A stretch of 64,000 nucleotides of DNA from Nonlabens xiamenensis (lineage in GTDB: Bacteria; Bacteroidota; Bacteroidia; Flavobacteriales; Flavobacteriaceae). Location of the stretch: contig NZ_RMVE01000001.1 of NCBI RefSeq assembly GCF_003865345.1, forward strand, positions 1 to 64,000, in the 5' to 3' direction. Positions within the stretch are counted from its first letter, which is position 1, and each line of letters starts with the position of its first letter. Positions 42,409-50,216 of this stretch are shown piece by piece. Below the pieces are notes generated by a model. It saw only the letters and a list, made by a program, of their open reading frames with translations. It did not search any database and was not told where the DNA came from. Position numbers and translations under genes: made by a program.

Positions 42409-43542
42409 TTACTGGTCACCTTTAAGAAATACCTGTTTGCGCAGATCTGATACCCTGGCTGCGGCCAATTCCTTATACCTGCTCTCAGGGAATGCTTCTA
42501 AAAATTTTTCATAATGTTTGAGTTTGGTCTCTGGATCAGAAAAATGTCGATCTGCAGCGACCGCCAATTGATACCCAATCACATCACTACCTGGCGCTTC
42601 ACTGGCCGCTTTCTTAACGGCGTAATACGCATTTTTAAAATCCTCCTGATGGGAATAAACGGTGGCCAGTTGGAGAAACTCCTGATCTAGTACTGGAGTT
42701 TTCAGTGCGATGGAGCGCTCGATATAATCTTGAGCCAATTTGATTTTTCCTAAGCGCAGATAAGCCTGGGAGATCAAAAAATGAACCCCTGCATCCTTTT
42801 CTTCATAATCTTCTAGATAAATAAGGAACTGCTCCACCGCTTTTTCCCAGTTCTGGTTCTGGAAATACGATTGACCCAGTTGCTTTCTGTTGAATTCTGT
42901 GTCATTTCCTAACGTAAACAGTAATTCAAAATGCTCGATGGCTTTTTCATACCTCTTGGACTCAAAATAGGCTTGGGCGATCAAACTATTAAATTTGATA
43001 TCCTTTGGATGTACATCCAATTGGAACTGCGCTAATTCAATGGCCTCCGTAAAACGTCTTTTTTTGATGTAAAGAATTACCAATTCCTTTCGAGCAACCC
43101 TGTAGGTAGGAACCAACTCAATAGCCTCTTGATATGCCTTTAAGGCCGCATTTTCGTTATTAATACGCTCGCAAACCTGTCCTAGGTAATACCTGTAGGA
43201 CGGATTCTTTGGATGCTTGTCGATCAAATCTGTAAACATGTTAAAGGCAGTAACAGGGTCATTAATACGCAGGGAAAGTTTGGCAAATTCAAATTGCGGA
43301 GCTACACTGGTGGAATCAATTCTAAAACCTTGAATGTAAGCATCGATGGCTTCATCGATGTTTCCCATTTGGGTATTCACCCTGGCAATCTTAAAATAGG
43401 GTCTTTGTTGGGAACCGATAGATTGATAAGCCAAAAGAGCTTTTTGATATTCTCCCACGTTTACCAAACTATCTCCCATGACCTCTTGACTGGTCATAAA
43501 AATTGATGTGAAAAAACTAGCAACAATCAATATTTTCCTCAT
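42409..43542 (-). CDS. TPR repeat protein
   Basis: 377 aa. At least eight tetratricopeptide repeats from residue 25 to about 340 (ALLAYQSIGSQQRPYFKIARV; NAALKAYQEAIELVPTYRVARKELV; AIELAQFQLDVHPKDIKFNSLIAQAYF; KAVEQFLIYLEDYEEKDAGVHFLISQAYLRLG). The N-terminal hydrophobic stretch ILIVASFFTSIFMTSQ suggests export. Probably a protein-protein scaffold; partner unknown. It precedes the TonB-like lipoprotein gene by 22 bp. Confidence 0.82.
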   Translation of the reverse strand: MRKILIVASFFTSIFMTSQEVMGDSLVNVGEYQKALLAYQSIGSQQRPYFKIARVNTQMGNIDEAIDAYIQGFRIDSTSVAPQFEFAKLSLRINDPVTAFNMFTDLIDKHPKNPSYRYYLGQVCERINNENAALKAYQEAIELVPTYRVARKELVILYIKKRRFTEAIELAQFQLDVHPKDIKFNSLIAQAYFESKRYEKAIEHFELLFTLGNDTEFNRKQLGQSYFQNQNWEKAVEQFLIYLEDYEEKDAGVHFLISQAYLRLGKIKLAQDYIERSIALKTPVLDQEFLQLATVYSHQEDFKNAYYAVKKAASEAPGSDVIGYQLAVAADRHFSDPETKLKHYEKFLEAFPESRYKELAAARVSDLRKQVFLKGDQ

Positions 43543-43593
43543 GTCATAAATTTAGGCACGTTTATTGAAACATCATCTACAAAACCCAACAAG

Positions 43594-44130
43594 ATGAAAA
43601 AAATACTATTTCTATTTGCCGCAGCGGCAACCTTAATTTCTTGTGAAGGTCCACAAGGCCCTGCAGGATTTGATGGCCTAGATGGCCTGGATGGCGTAAA
43701 TGTTGTCGCCCAATCGTTTGAGCGAACTGTCGATTTTGACGCGAACTATGAAGCGCTTATAACCTACCCCCCTGAAGTTGAGGTTTTTCCAGATGACATG
43801 ACACTGGTATATATACTATTTGATGAGGTGCAAGGCAATAATGGCGGTCTCGTAGATGTATGGAGGCTTTTACCTCAGACCTTATACTCTGATTTTGGGG
43901 AATATCAATACAACTATGACTTTACCAATGGGGATGTAAGATTGTTTGTTGATGGCCCGGCCACAACGGATCTCACTTTACTAGGTTCAGGAGATTTAGA
44001 TAATCAAACTTTCCGGGTAGTCATATTACCAGTAGACTTAATCAATGCCGGTGTAGATGTGACAGATTATAACGCCGTGATGAGTTTAGGGGGTTTAAGT
44101 GAAGTAGACATTATTCAGTTAGAAGACTAA
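43594..44130 (+). CDS. lipoprotein with short collagen-like segment
   Basis: 178 aa. Signal ends in LISC, directly followed by the Gly-x-x run EGPQGPAGFDGLDGLDGVN, then a beta-rich domain. This layout of lipobox plus a few collagen triplets is common in Bacteroidota surface lipoproteins; the triplets may act as a spacer. Function unknown. A bidirectional terminator follows. Confidence 0.7.
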   Translation: MKKILFLFAAAATLISCEGPQGPAGFDGLDGLDGVNVVAQSFERTVDFDANYEALITYPPEVEVFPDDMTLVYILFDEVQGNNGGLVDVWRLLPQTLYSDFGEYQYNYDFTNGDVRLFVDGPATTDLTLLGSGDLDNQTFRVVILPVDLINAGVDVTDYNAVMSLGGLSEVDIIQLED

Positions 44131-44152
44131 TTGAACACCTTAAATTATAAAA

Positions 44153-44180
44153 ACACCTGCTTATTCAGCAGGTGTTTTTT
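44153..44180. terminator. bidirectional terminator
   Basis: ACACCTGC (44153-44160) and GCAGGTGT (44168-44175) with a 7-nt loop, A-rich upstream and T7 downstream, between convergent genes. Confidence 0.85.
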
Positions 44181-44989
44181 TATATCTTCAGATGAGCGGA
44201 TAACCAGGCTGCCACGCCATCTTTCTTGTGATGCCCGGTATGGTAACCAGCAGCCTCCAGTACTTCTTTTCTAGCGTTTTCTACCGCCACACCATAACCT
44301 ACCGCAGCCAGCATTTCGGTATCATTGTAGTTATCCCCAAAAGCAGCTACTCCTGAAAGTTTTATTTGCGGGTAGTTGGCTTGGAGTAATTTTTCCAGTG
44401 CAACCTTTTTGGAAGTTCCTTTGGGAGTAATTTCAGTATAGGTATTTTTTGACCTGTAGAGATGAACTTTGTTACCAAGGATATGTTCCGCTTTCGCGAA
44501 AGCGACATCCATATCTTTTTCTTCACCCATGAACATCACCTTATGCGCACCTCCCTTTTCCTGGGTGTCTTTAAAATAAGACAAGGTCTCGTCTGTAGGT
44601 TGAACTTGTGGCGTCACACGTGTATTGTGTTCTTCACGCTTTGACCAATGATCCATCACAGGCACAAACCATTCTTGGTCCCGATAAATGGCCACATGAA
44701 GATGGGAGGACCTACCGATGTCGGCCAAGGCCTTTATCTCATCATAAGCGATACTGATTTCATAGAGTCGCTCATCCTGATGCAACACCAGGGCGCCGTT
44801 ATAGCAAATCATAGGTGCACCTTGAATATCAAGCGCTTCTTGAAGGTAGTACATCGCTTGTGGCATACGCGCAGAAATAAGGATTTTGGGCAGGTCAACA
44901 GATTTAAATACAGAAGCCGTGCGTTCGGATATAAATCTGTTTTCGTCGAGTAGGGTTCCGTCAATATCTGTAGCAATAAGTTGTATCAT
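44180..44989 (-). CDS. Cof-type HAD-IIB phosphatase
   Basis: 269 aa from ATG 44989. ATDIDGTLLDENRFIS has the catalytic Asp pair, LISARMP motif II, the C2B cap lies between, and GVAAFGDNYNDTEML is the motif III/IV acidic loop of Cof/YwpJ-type sugar-phosphate phosphatases. The substrate is probably a phosphosugar or flavin phosphate. An iterated palindrome (44489-44504) lies in the gene and reads VAFAKAE on this strand. Confidence 0.87.
   Translation of the reverse strand: MIQLIATDIDGTLLDENRFISERTASVFKSVDLPKILISARMPQAMYYLQEALDIQGAPMICYNGALVLHQDERLYEISIAYDEIKALADIGRSSHLHVAIYRDQEWFVPVMDHWSKREEHNTRVTPQVQPTDETLSYFKDTQEKGGAHKVMFMGEEKDMDVAFAKAEHILGNKVHLYRSKNTYTEITPKGTSKKVALEKLLQANYPQIKLSGVAAFGDNYNDTEMLAAVGYGVAVENARKEVLEAAGYHTGHHKKDGVAAWLSAHLKI
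44489..44504. repeat. iterated palindrome inside the HAD gene
   Basis: CGCTTTCGCGAAAGCG, here read as Ala-Phe-Ala-Lys-Ala, a different frame from the lysC and 40131 copies. Confidence 0.9.
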
Positions 44990-45313
44990 GGGGTAAAGAT
45001 AAGGCACAAAAAAACGCCCTCTTTGAGGACGTTTTTAGATAGTCTCTGTTTATAGGGTACCACAAACTTACTTTTCTACATTCAAACACCATTAGATTGG
45101 GAAGAAACGGATTTTGATTTCTATTGACTGTTACAATATAATTATCACCGACAACCATTGAATTATTGACCTGCAAAGCAGATTTTAAGTCAAAATCTAA
45201 CGAAGTAAGGTAAGAACTCTGGTTCAGGTATTGCTCTAAGACAAATTCTTGAGATTCGCCTTTTTTTCAAGACTGTCAGATTCGCCAGCTTGAAAAATGA
45301 CAACAAGATACAA
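44961..45313 (-). pseudogene. possible decayed gene, unrecognised
   Basis: The minus strand reads as plausible protein over about 95 codons (VIFQAGESDSLEKK, then in the next frame GESQEFVLEQYLNQ, SYLTSLDFDLKSALQVNN, VGDNYIVTVNRNQNPFLPN). The two parts are joined only if one A is added to the run of seven A (45262-45268 complement). There is no proper start codon and the frame runs into a terminator at 45013-45033. It looks like a gene fragment in decay; no family recognised. Confidence 0.35.
45013..45037 (-). terminator. hairpin with A/T flanks
   Basis: AACGCCCTC/GAGGACGTT with one mismatch and a TTT loop, A7 before and T5 after; it may end transcripts on either strand. Confidence 0.5.
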
Positions 45314-45453
45314 TGGTGGTTAAGATTCAGTTTTTCAGGACATTGGATTTTGATGGGTACTCAATTGTAATTGATTAAAGATAATATTGTTTATAGCGAA
45401 TTGATAATTAGATGTTTATATATTTTTTACTACTTTTTTTTAAAATTCTAGCT

Positions 45454-45480
45454 TTGGAAAGAAAAAACCAATTATATTTG
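45454..45480 (+). promoter_or_regulatory. promoter of tRNA-Asp
   Basis: TTG at 45454-45456, 16 bp, TATATTTG at 45473-45480, 46 bp before the tRNA. The rest of 45314-45453 is AT-rich and holds nothing I can name. Confidence 0.6.
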
Positions 45481-45526
45481 CATCCGCTAACGCAGAAACA
45501 GTGTAAGCGACGTTCTATAAGAACAC

Positions 45527-45600
45527 GGTCTGGTAGTTCAGCTGGTTAGAATACCTGCCTGTCACGCAGGGGGTCGCGGGTTCGAGTCCCGTCCAGACCG
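45527..45600 (+). tRNA. tRNA-Asp (anticodon GTC)
   Basis: 74 nt. Acceptor GGTCTGG/CCAGACC, discriminator G, no encoded CCA. D-arm GTTCAGCTGGTTAGAAT, anticodon stem CCTGC/GCAGG with loop CTGTCAC, T-arm GCGGG-TTCGAGT-CCCGT. It reads GAC/GAU codons. Confidence 0.96.
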
Positions 45601-45690
45601 CAAATTTCAACAAGTCGTTGAAATACAATTCAAGTTGTGTGTCTCCTAAAACAATTGGAGATGGAAGGTATCTAAATGATGCTTTTTGAG

Positions 45691-45720
45691 AAGCTTTTCC
45701 GATCAGGAGAGGCTTTTTTG
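45691..45720 (+). terminator. terminator downstream of tRNA-Asp
   Basis: 10-bp stem (45691-45700 with 45706-45715, G-U pairs included), loop GATCA, followed by TTTTTT. A small hairpin TTTCAAC-AAGTC-GTTGAAA lies directly after the tRNA. The remaining bases to 45953 show only a -7 box (TAATTTTG, 45933-45940). Confidence 0.65.
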
Positions 45721-45952
45721 TTTCACCAACATTTCGTCCACAATTGAACCTTTTCCCAAAGTTTGGACGCCTATTTCAAAGGTTTCAGTCCACAGGGGAG
45801 GATCCAACTAAAGACCCATCAAGCAATAAGGTTCAGATACACTTCGAGAGCGATGGACTGTTGAGTCTACGGTTTATGCGCTTAATCCTCTTTAAAAGCC
45901 GTTGAATCATATGTGTTAAGAAATCTTTAACGTAATTTTGCCGTAGAATAAA

Positions 45953-47068
45953 ATGCAATTGGGACCTAACCGACTCTATTTTATTGACGCTGTCAGAGCT
46001 TTTGCCATCATCATGATGCTGCAAGGGCATTTTGTAGATACCCTCTTGGCAGAAGAATTCAGGGATCCTCAAAATTCTATTTTTCAGGTCTGGAAATATT
46101 TTAGGGGTATTACCGCTCCTACTTTTTTTACGATTTCTGGATTGATATTTACCTATTTATTAATGCGTTCCAAAAAAAATGGGACCAGCGCTAAAAGAAT
46201 CAGAAAAGGTCTGTGGAGGGGTTTAATGCTGATAGGAATAGGATATGCCCTACGAGCACCTGTTTTTGACTGGCTCCAAGGTCAGTTCAGGGATTATTTC
46301 TTGATCGTTGATGTATTGCAATGCATAGGACTGAGTCTTCTGATCACCGTACTGATCTATATGTTGACGCTTAAGAAGTCGGCTGTTTTTTCTGTCATCA
46401 TGATCTGCCTGGGCACCCTCATCTTTATCTGCGAGCCACTCTATAGATCGCTAGAAGTCTCCCATCTGCCCTTATTTTTGGCAAATTATCTGACCAAGAG
46501 CAATGGGTCTGTTTTTACGATTATCCCCTGGTTTGGGTATATGTCTTATGGAGCATTTATAGCCACCTTGTTTTATGGATTTTTGGAAAAAGATAGATTT
46601 AAACCCTTGTTAATCGGCGGACTCATCATCTCAGGCGGTCTACTAATTTTTTACTCCTCCTTTTTCTTCAACTGGATCTTTCTTCAATTCGACTGGCCAC
46701 TTTTCAGGGATGTAGCTTTCTTTAATTATCTGTTTACCAGGCTGGGAAATGTATTGCTGTTGTTTGGCCTGTTTTATACGTTTGAAAGATTTATCAAACA
46801 AAGCCTTATCCTGAGGATTGGCCAAAAAACCTTGTCGATCTATGTGATTCATTTTGTCATCATCTATGGAAGCATCACTGGACTGGGACTACACCAATTG
46901 ATTGGAAAGGTATTGACACCTTATGAAGCTGCCTGTGGTGCCATTATCTTCGTTTGCTTGGTTTGTACCCTCGCACTATACGGTATCCAAACCAATCAAT
47001 TTGTCTATCAAAAATTGCGAACTTGGCTATTGGAAAGCGCAGATCAGGAAACAAACCTAGAGTCTTGA
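45953..47068 (+). CDS. HGSNAT-like membrane acyltransferase (DUF1624 family)
   Basis: 371 aa, about ten membrane helices. The N-terminal RLYFIDAVRAFAIIMMLQGHFVDTLL has the conserved Asp and His of heparan-alpha-glucosaminide N-acetyltransferase-like proteins; APTFFTISGLIFTYLL is the next conserved helix. These enzymes move an acyl group across the membrane to a sugar; the bacterial substrate is unknown. TAATTTTG 13-20 bp upstream is a probable -7 box. Confidence 0.78.
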   Translation: MQLGPNRLYFIDAVRAFAIIMMLQGHFVDTLLAEEFRDPQNSIFQVWKYFRGITAPTFFTISGLIFTYLLMRSKKNGTSAKRIRKGLWRGLMLIGIGYALRAPVFDWLQGQFRDYFLIVDVLQCIGLSLLITVLIYMLTLKKSAVFSVIMICLGTLIFICEPLYRSLEVSHLPLFLANYLTKSNGSVFTIIPWFGYMSYGAFIATLFYGFLEKDRFKPLLIGGLIISGGLLIFYSSFFFNWIFLQFDWPLFRDVAFFNYLFTRLGNVLLLFGLFYTFERFIKQSLILRIGQKTLSIYVIHFVIIYGSITGLGLHQLIGKVLTPYEAACGAIIFVCLVCTLALYGIQTNQFVYQKLRTWLLESADQETNLES

Positions 47069-47196
47069 ATGAAATGTCAGCAGTTTTGTTTTACCGCCCA
47101 TCTGCAGCGAACTTCACTCGTGGACATCACCGGCTTGTACACCTCTAATAAGTTGAAATTTTAGGTGCTGAAGATTTCAACAAATTTGGATTAGTA

Positions 47197-47212
47197 CGCT
47201 TTCGCGAAAGCG
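47197..47212. repeat. iterated palindrome, intergenic
   Basis: CGCTTTCGCGAAAGCG, 18 bp beyond the stop of the 2OG oxygenase gene and between convergent genes. Confidence 0.9.
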
Positions 47213-47229
47213 CAATAATAATCATCACC

Positions 47230-47859
47230 TCAACTATTCTTTAACCATCCTGCGATACTCATCCGACTGCGATCTACTGATGCATGCACTTCATGTTCCA
47301 ATTGATCACTCCTAAAGAACAATACACGTCCAGCTTTTGGAAACAAACTGTCTACCCGGTGCTGATCGATAAACAAGGAAATCCGGCCGTCGTTTTCCGG
47401 CGCCCAATCTTCATTGAGGTACAACACAAAGGAAAACTTCCTGCCCTTGGCACTTTTGAATTGGTCCAAATGTCTTTTATAAAAACTGCCTGCTTCGTAA
47501 CGGGCGTAGTGAAATTCAAAATCATTGATGGACGTGTAGCAAGTCTCGTTCAGGTATTTGATCAATCGTTGGATCTTTTCCATGAAGATCTGTTCAAAAG
47601 CCTGATCAGAATCAGGTTCAATCCACTTGATTACATCCCCACGAATAGCAGCATTTTTCTGATAATCAAAGTTTGCCCCAACCCCAGCTGGATGCATGGC
47701 TCCTGCCTGATAATGGTGAATCAATTGTTGTCGAAGACCGGCGACAACCTCTGGATGGAAAAAATCGTTACAATACCCGTATTGTTGATCCAACACTTGA
47801 TGAATTAATCGCTCAAAGGACACATCATCCTGTTTTTCGGAAAGGGTTTTCATAGGCAT
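47230..47859 (-). CDS. 2OG-Fe(II) oxygenase (prolyl-4-hydroxylase-like)
   Basis: 209 aa. FHYARYEAGSFYKRHLDQF supplies the H-x-D iron ligands, FSFVLYLNEDWAPENDGRISLF the core strands, LEHEVHAS the distal His and RMSIAGWL the Arg that binds 2-oxoglutarate. The set is complete. It resembles SM-20/PKHD-type hydroxylases; the substrate may be a protein proline. Confidence 0.87.
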   Translation of the reverse strand: MPMKTLSEKQDDVSFERLIHQVLDQQYGYCNDFFHPEVVAGLRQQLIHHYQAGAMHPAGVGANFDYQKNAAIRGDVIKWIEPDSDQAFEQIFMEKIQRLIKYLNETCYTSINDFEFHYARYEAGSFYKRHLDQFKSAKGRKFSFVLYLNEDWAPENDGRISLFIDQHRVDSLFPKAGRVLFFRSDQLEHEVHASVDRSRMSIAGWLKNS

Positions 47860-48018
47860 TTAAACCGGTAGATTAATCCGGTAAATTAACTCGCTTTTCT
47901 CCGATTCTACAATAGTGGTTAAAGGAATTTACCCAGCTGAGGAAAGACATGGTCATCCATAGAAAAACAGCTTGAGCCATGAGCAAACCAGCATATAAAT
48001 ACTATCTTGTAAAGAAAA

Positions 48019-48801
48019 ATGCCAGAATTACCCGAGGTCCACGGATACCAGCAATATGTCAATAGCACCATTCTCCACAAAGAAATTTTGGAAATGGAAT
48101 GTAGAGACGAACGCCTATTAAAGCGTCCAATCAAAGCATTCAAGGAATTATTAATCGGTAATCAATTTACCGGAACACAGCGTATTGGAAAATATCTATT
48201 TTTAGAAACTTCCAATCAGACATCATTGGTCATGCATTTTGGAATGACCGGTAGGCCTAGTTATTACAAGGATGCCGCACAACGACCTAAATTTGGCCAC
48301 ATTGTTCTTTCCCTGGTCAATGATTTCCAATTTGCTTTTGAAAATAAACGCAAGTTTGGATGGTGGGATATTGCAGAAAATATTGAAGAATACCGCAAAG
48401 AACATGGACTAAGCAAAGATGCCCGATCACTTAGTCTGGAGGAGTTCCGTGAGAACCTATCCAACCGTAAAACTGACATCAAGAAGGTCATTATGGATCA
48501 AAGTGTTTGCGCTGGCGTGGGCAATTGGATGGCCGATGAGATATTGTTTCAAGCACAAGTTCATCCAGAAAAAAAATTAGCCGACATGGACGATCAGCAA
48601 GTCAGCAATGTGTACAAGGCCTTACAGGACGTGATTGAAACAGCGATTGATAATGACGCGCATTATGACGACTTCCCTAAGAATTATTTGATTCATCATA
48701 GAAAAGAAGGAGGTAGTTGCCCTCAAACTGGAGCGAGTATACAAAAAATAAAAGTGGGTGGACGATCCACCTATTTTAGCCCAGAATGGCAGAAAAAATA
48801 A
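48019..48801 (+). CDS. Fpg/Nei-family DNA glycosylase, zincless
   Basis: 260 aa. It begins MPELPEVHGY with the catalytic Pro2 and Glu3, and has VMHFGMTGRPSYY and VCAGVGNWMADEILFQAQVHPEK (H2TH domain). The C-terminal finger keeps the loop Arg (GGRSTYFSPEWQ), but of the four zinc Cys only one is left (SCPQTGASI, then SPEW), so it is a zincless finger as in NEIL1-type enzymes. It should excise oxidised bases. Confidence 0.87.
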   Translation: MPELPEVHGYQQYVNSTILHKEILEMECRDERLLKRPIKAFKELLIGNQFTGTQRIGKYLFLETSNQTSLVMHFGMTGRPSYYKDAAQRPKFGHIVLSLVNDFQFAFENKRKFGWWDIAENIEEYRKEHGLSKDARSLSLEEFRENLSNRKTDIKKVIMDQSVCAGVGNWMADEILFQAQVHPEKKLADMDDQQVSNVYKALQDVIETAIDNDAHYDDFPKNYLIHHRKEGGSCPQTGASIQKIKVGGRSTYFSPEWQKK

Positions 48802-48804
48802 AGC

Positions 48805-49545
48805 TTATCTGGCCTTATGGAGCCTGGTAATCACGTATCTTATGTCATAAATATCGGTAGAGGCAGTTGATACAACTTTAACCGTTCCACCATTTGTTTC
48901 CCAGGTATCCAGGGTATAAGCGTTAAAAGAACTCAGAAAAAAATGCTCTACCCCATTCCCTTTGCTCATTACAAAATCCCTAGGATAAATCTCTCCGACT
49001 GCACCACCTATATCCACAGAGACAGTTAAACGAGTTGTACCAGCTGTGTTGGGACGTGCTTTAAATTCAATTAGAATATTGATAAGATCACCATTGCGAC
49101 CAGTAATGGTTTGTGTAGAAGCGTCATAGAGTGTAGGAACATCTATAGGCTTTTGAGCATCACGCACGGTGTTTGCATCGTTGGGCAAAGTCACTTTAGT
49201 AGCACCAACGATAAAAGGAGAGGCTGAAGTGTAGACACCGTCTGAATAATCTGCCCATCCCGTATAGTCATTTATTGAATTAGCGGCCACCATTTCCTGC
49301 CAGTTGGTGCCATCATGATAAATAAATGCGTTTAAATCTGTATCATAGACCATAAGACCTTGTGCCGGACTTGAAATGGCCGTTCGCTGAGCAGTGGTCA
49401 TTCTTGGGATCAGCATTCCTCCTACCGTAGAATTAATATCCAGTATAGAGGAGGGGTCTGGGTCGTTGGTTCCAATTCCCACTTGGGACATTACTGAGGT
49501 AGATAAAAAAAGAAAAAATAGTATAAGAATTTGATTCATTTTCAT
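48805..49545 (-). CDS. exported protein of the VGIGTxxPxxSAxLD type
   Basis: 246 aa. Signal peptide ending VMSQ, then VGIGTNDPDPSSILDINSTVGGMLIPRMTTAQRTAI and GLMVYDTDLNAFIYHDGTNW, a block repeated in many flavobacterial surface proteins with phage-tail-fibre-like features. The C-terminal half is beta-rich. Probably surface exposed; function unknown. Confidence 0.72.
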   Translation of the reverse strand: MKMNQILILFFLFLSTSVMSQVGIGTNDPDPSSILDINSTVGGMLIPRMTTAQRTAISSPAQGLMVYDTDLNAFIYHDGTNWQEMVAANSINDYTGWADYSDGVYTSASPFIVGATKVTLPNDANTVRDAQKPIDVPTLYDASTQTITGRNGDLINILIEFKARPNTAGTTRLTVSVDIGGAVGEIYPRDFVMSKGNGVEHFFLSSFNAYTLDTWETNGGTVKVVSTASTDIYDIRYVITRLHKAR

Positions 49546-50216
49546 TGCTAAGCCTTTCTTCTTTTAAGTTAGGCAAATATAGACGGATTTCACAGATTCA
49601 AAAGTTAAATAAGCATTTTAACCTAAACATTTTGTTTTTAATCGTTGTTTTATGCCGTGCGACTGGCGGGCAAAATGCTTTTTGGTAAAATTGTAGGAAA
49701 ACGACTATTTTCCCACAATTATTATACCAACAGATTTACATGATATTATTCTGAAATTTGAAAAAGCATCTCACCATCAAGATAAATCCTCAACTACTGC
49801 TTGAGATCAAGCCTACTTTTACTATTTCAACATATTTCTCAATTAACTAAAATATTCCCCTTTGTTATGGTTCCCTGGCACGTATAAGGCTACAAACTTT
49901 TGCCTTGAAACAAGTTAGGTCTAGCCACTAAATAATGGCGAAAATCAATTTTTTTAGCTCTTAAAATGCATTCTCGGCAATTTTAAGTCTAAATATTACC
50001 ACATCATCAATACATCGCAATGTTAAATTTTTACTGAGACAAAGATTTTATTCATCTGTTTTTCAGATGATTATATATTTTGACGGGTTGAATTTTTTTA
50101 TAAGACACTACATTTTTCATCATTATTTTACTTTTGAGAAGGACCATTCAGCTCCTTACAACTTGATTTTAAATAGCTTAAACAAGCCATCATATCAACC
50201 CCTTTAAATACATACC
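49546..50216. other. 671-bp AT-rich intergenic region
   Basis: No coding frame stands out. TACTTTTG at 50129-50136 is a possible -7 box for the large gene at 50217, leaving a leader of about 75 nt. No hairpin, repeat or RNA motif is convincing. Confidence 0.5.
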
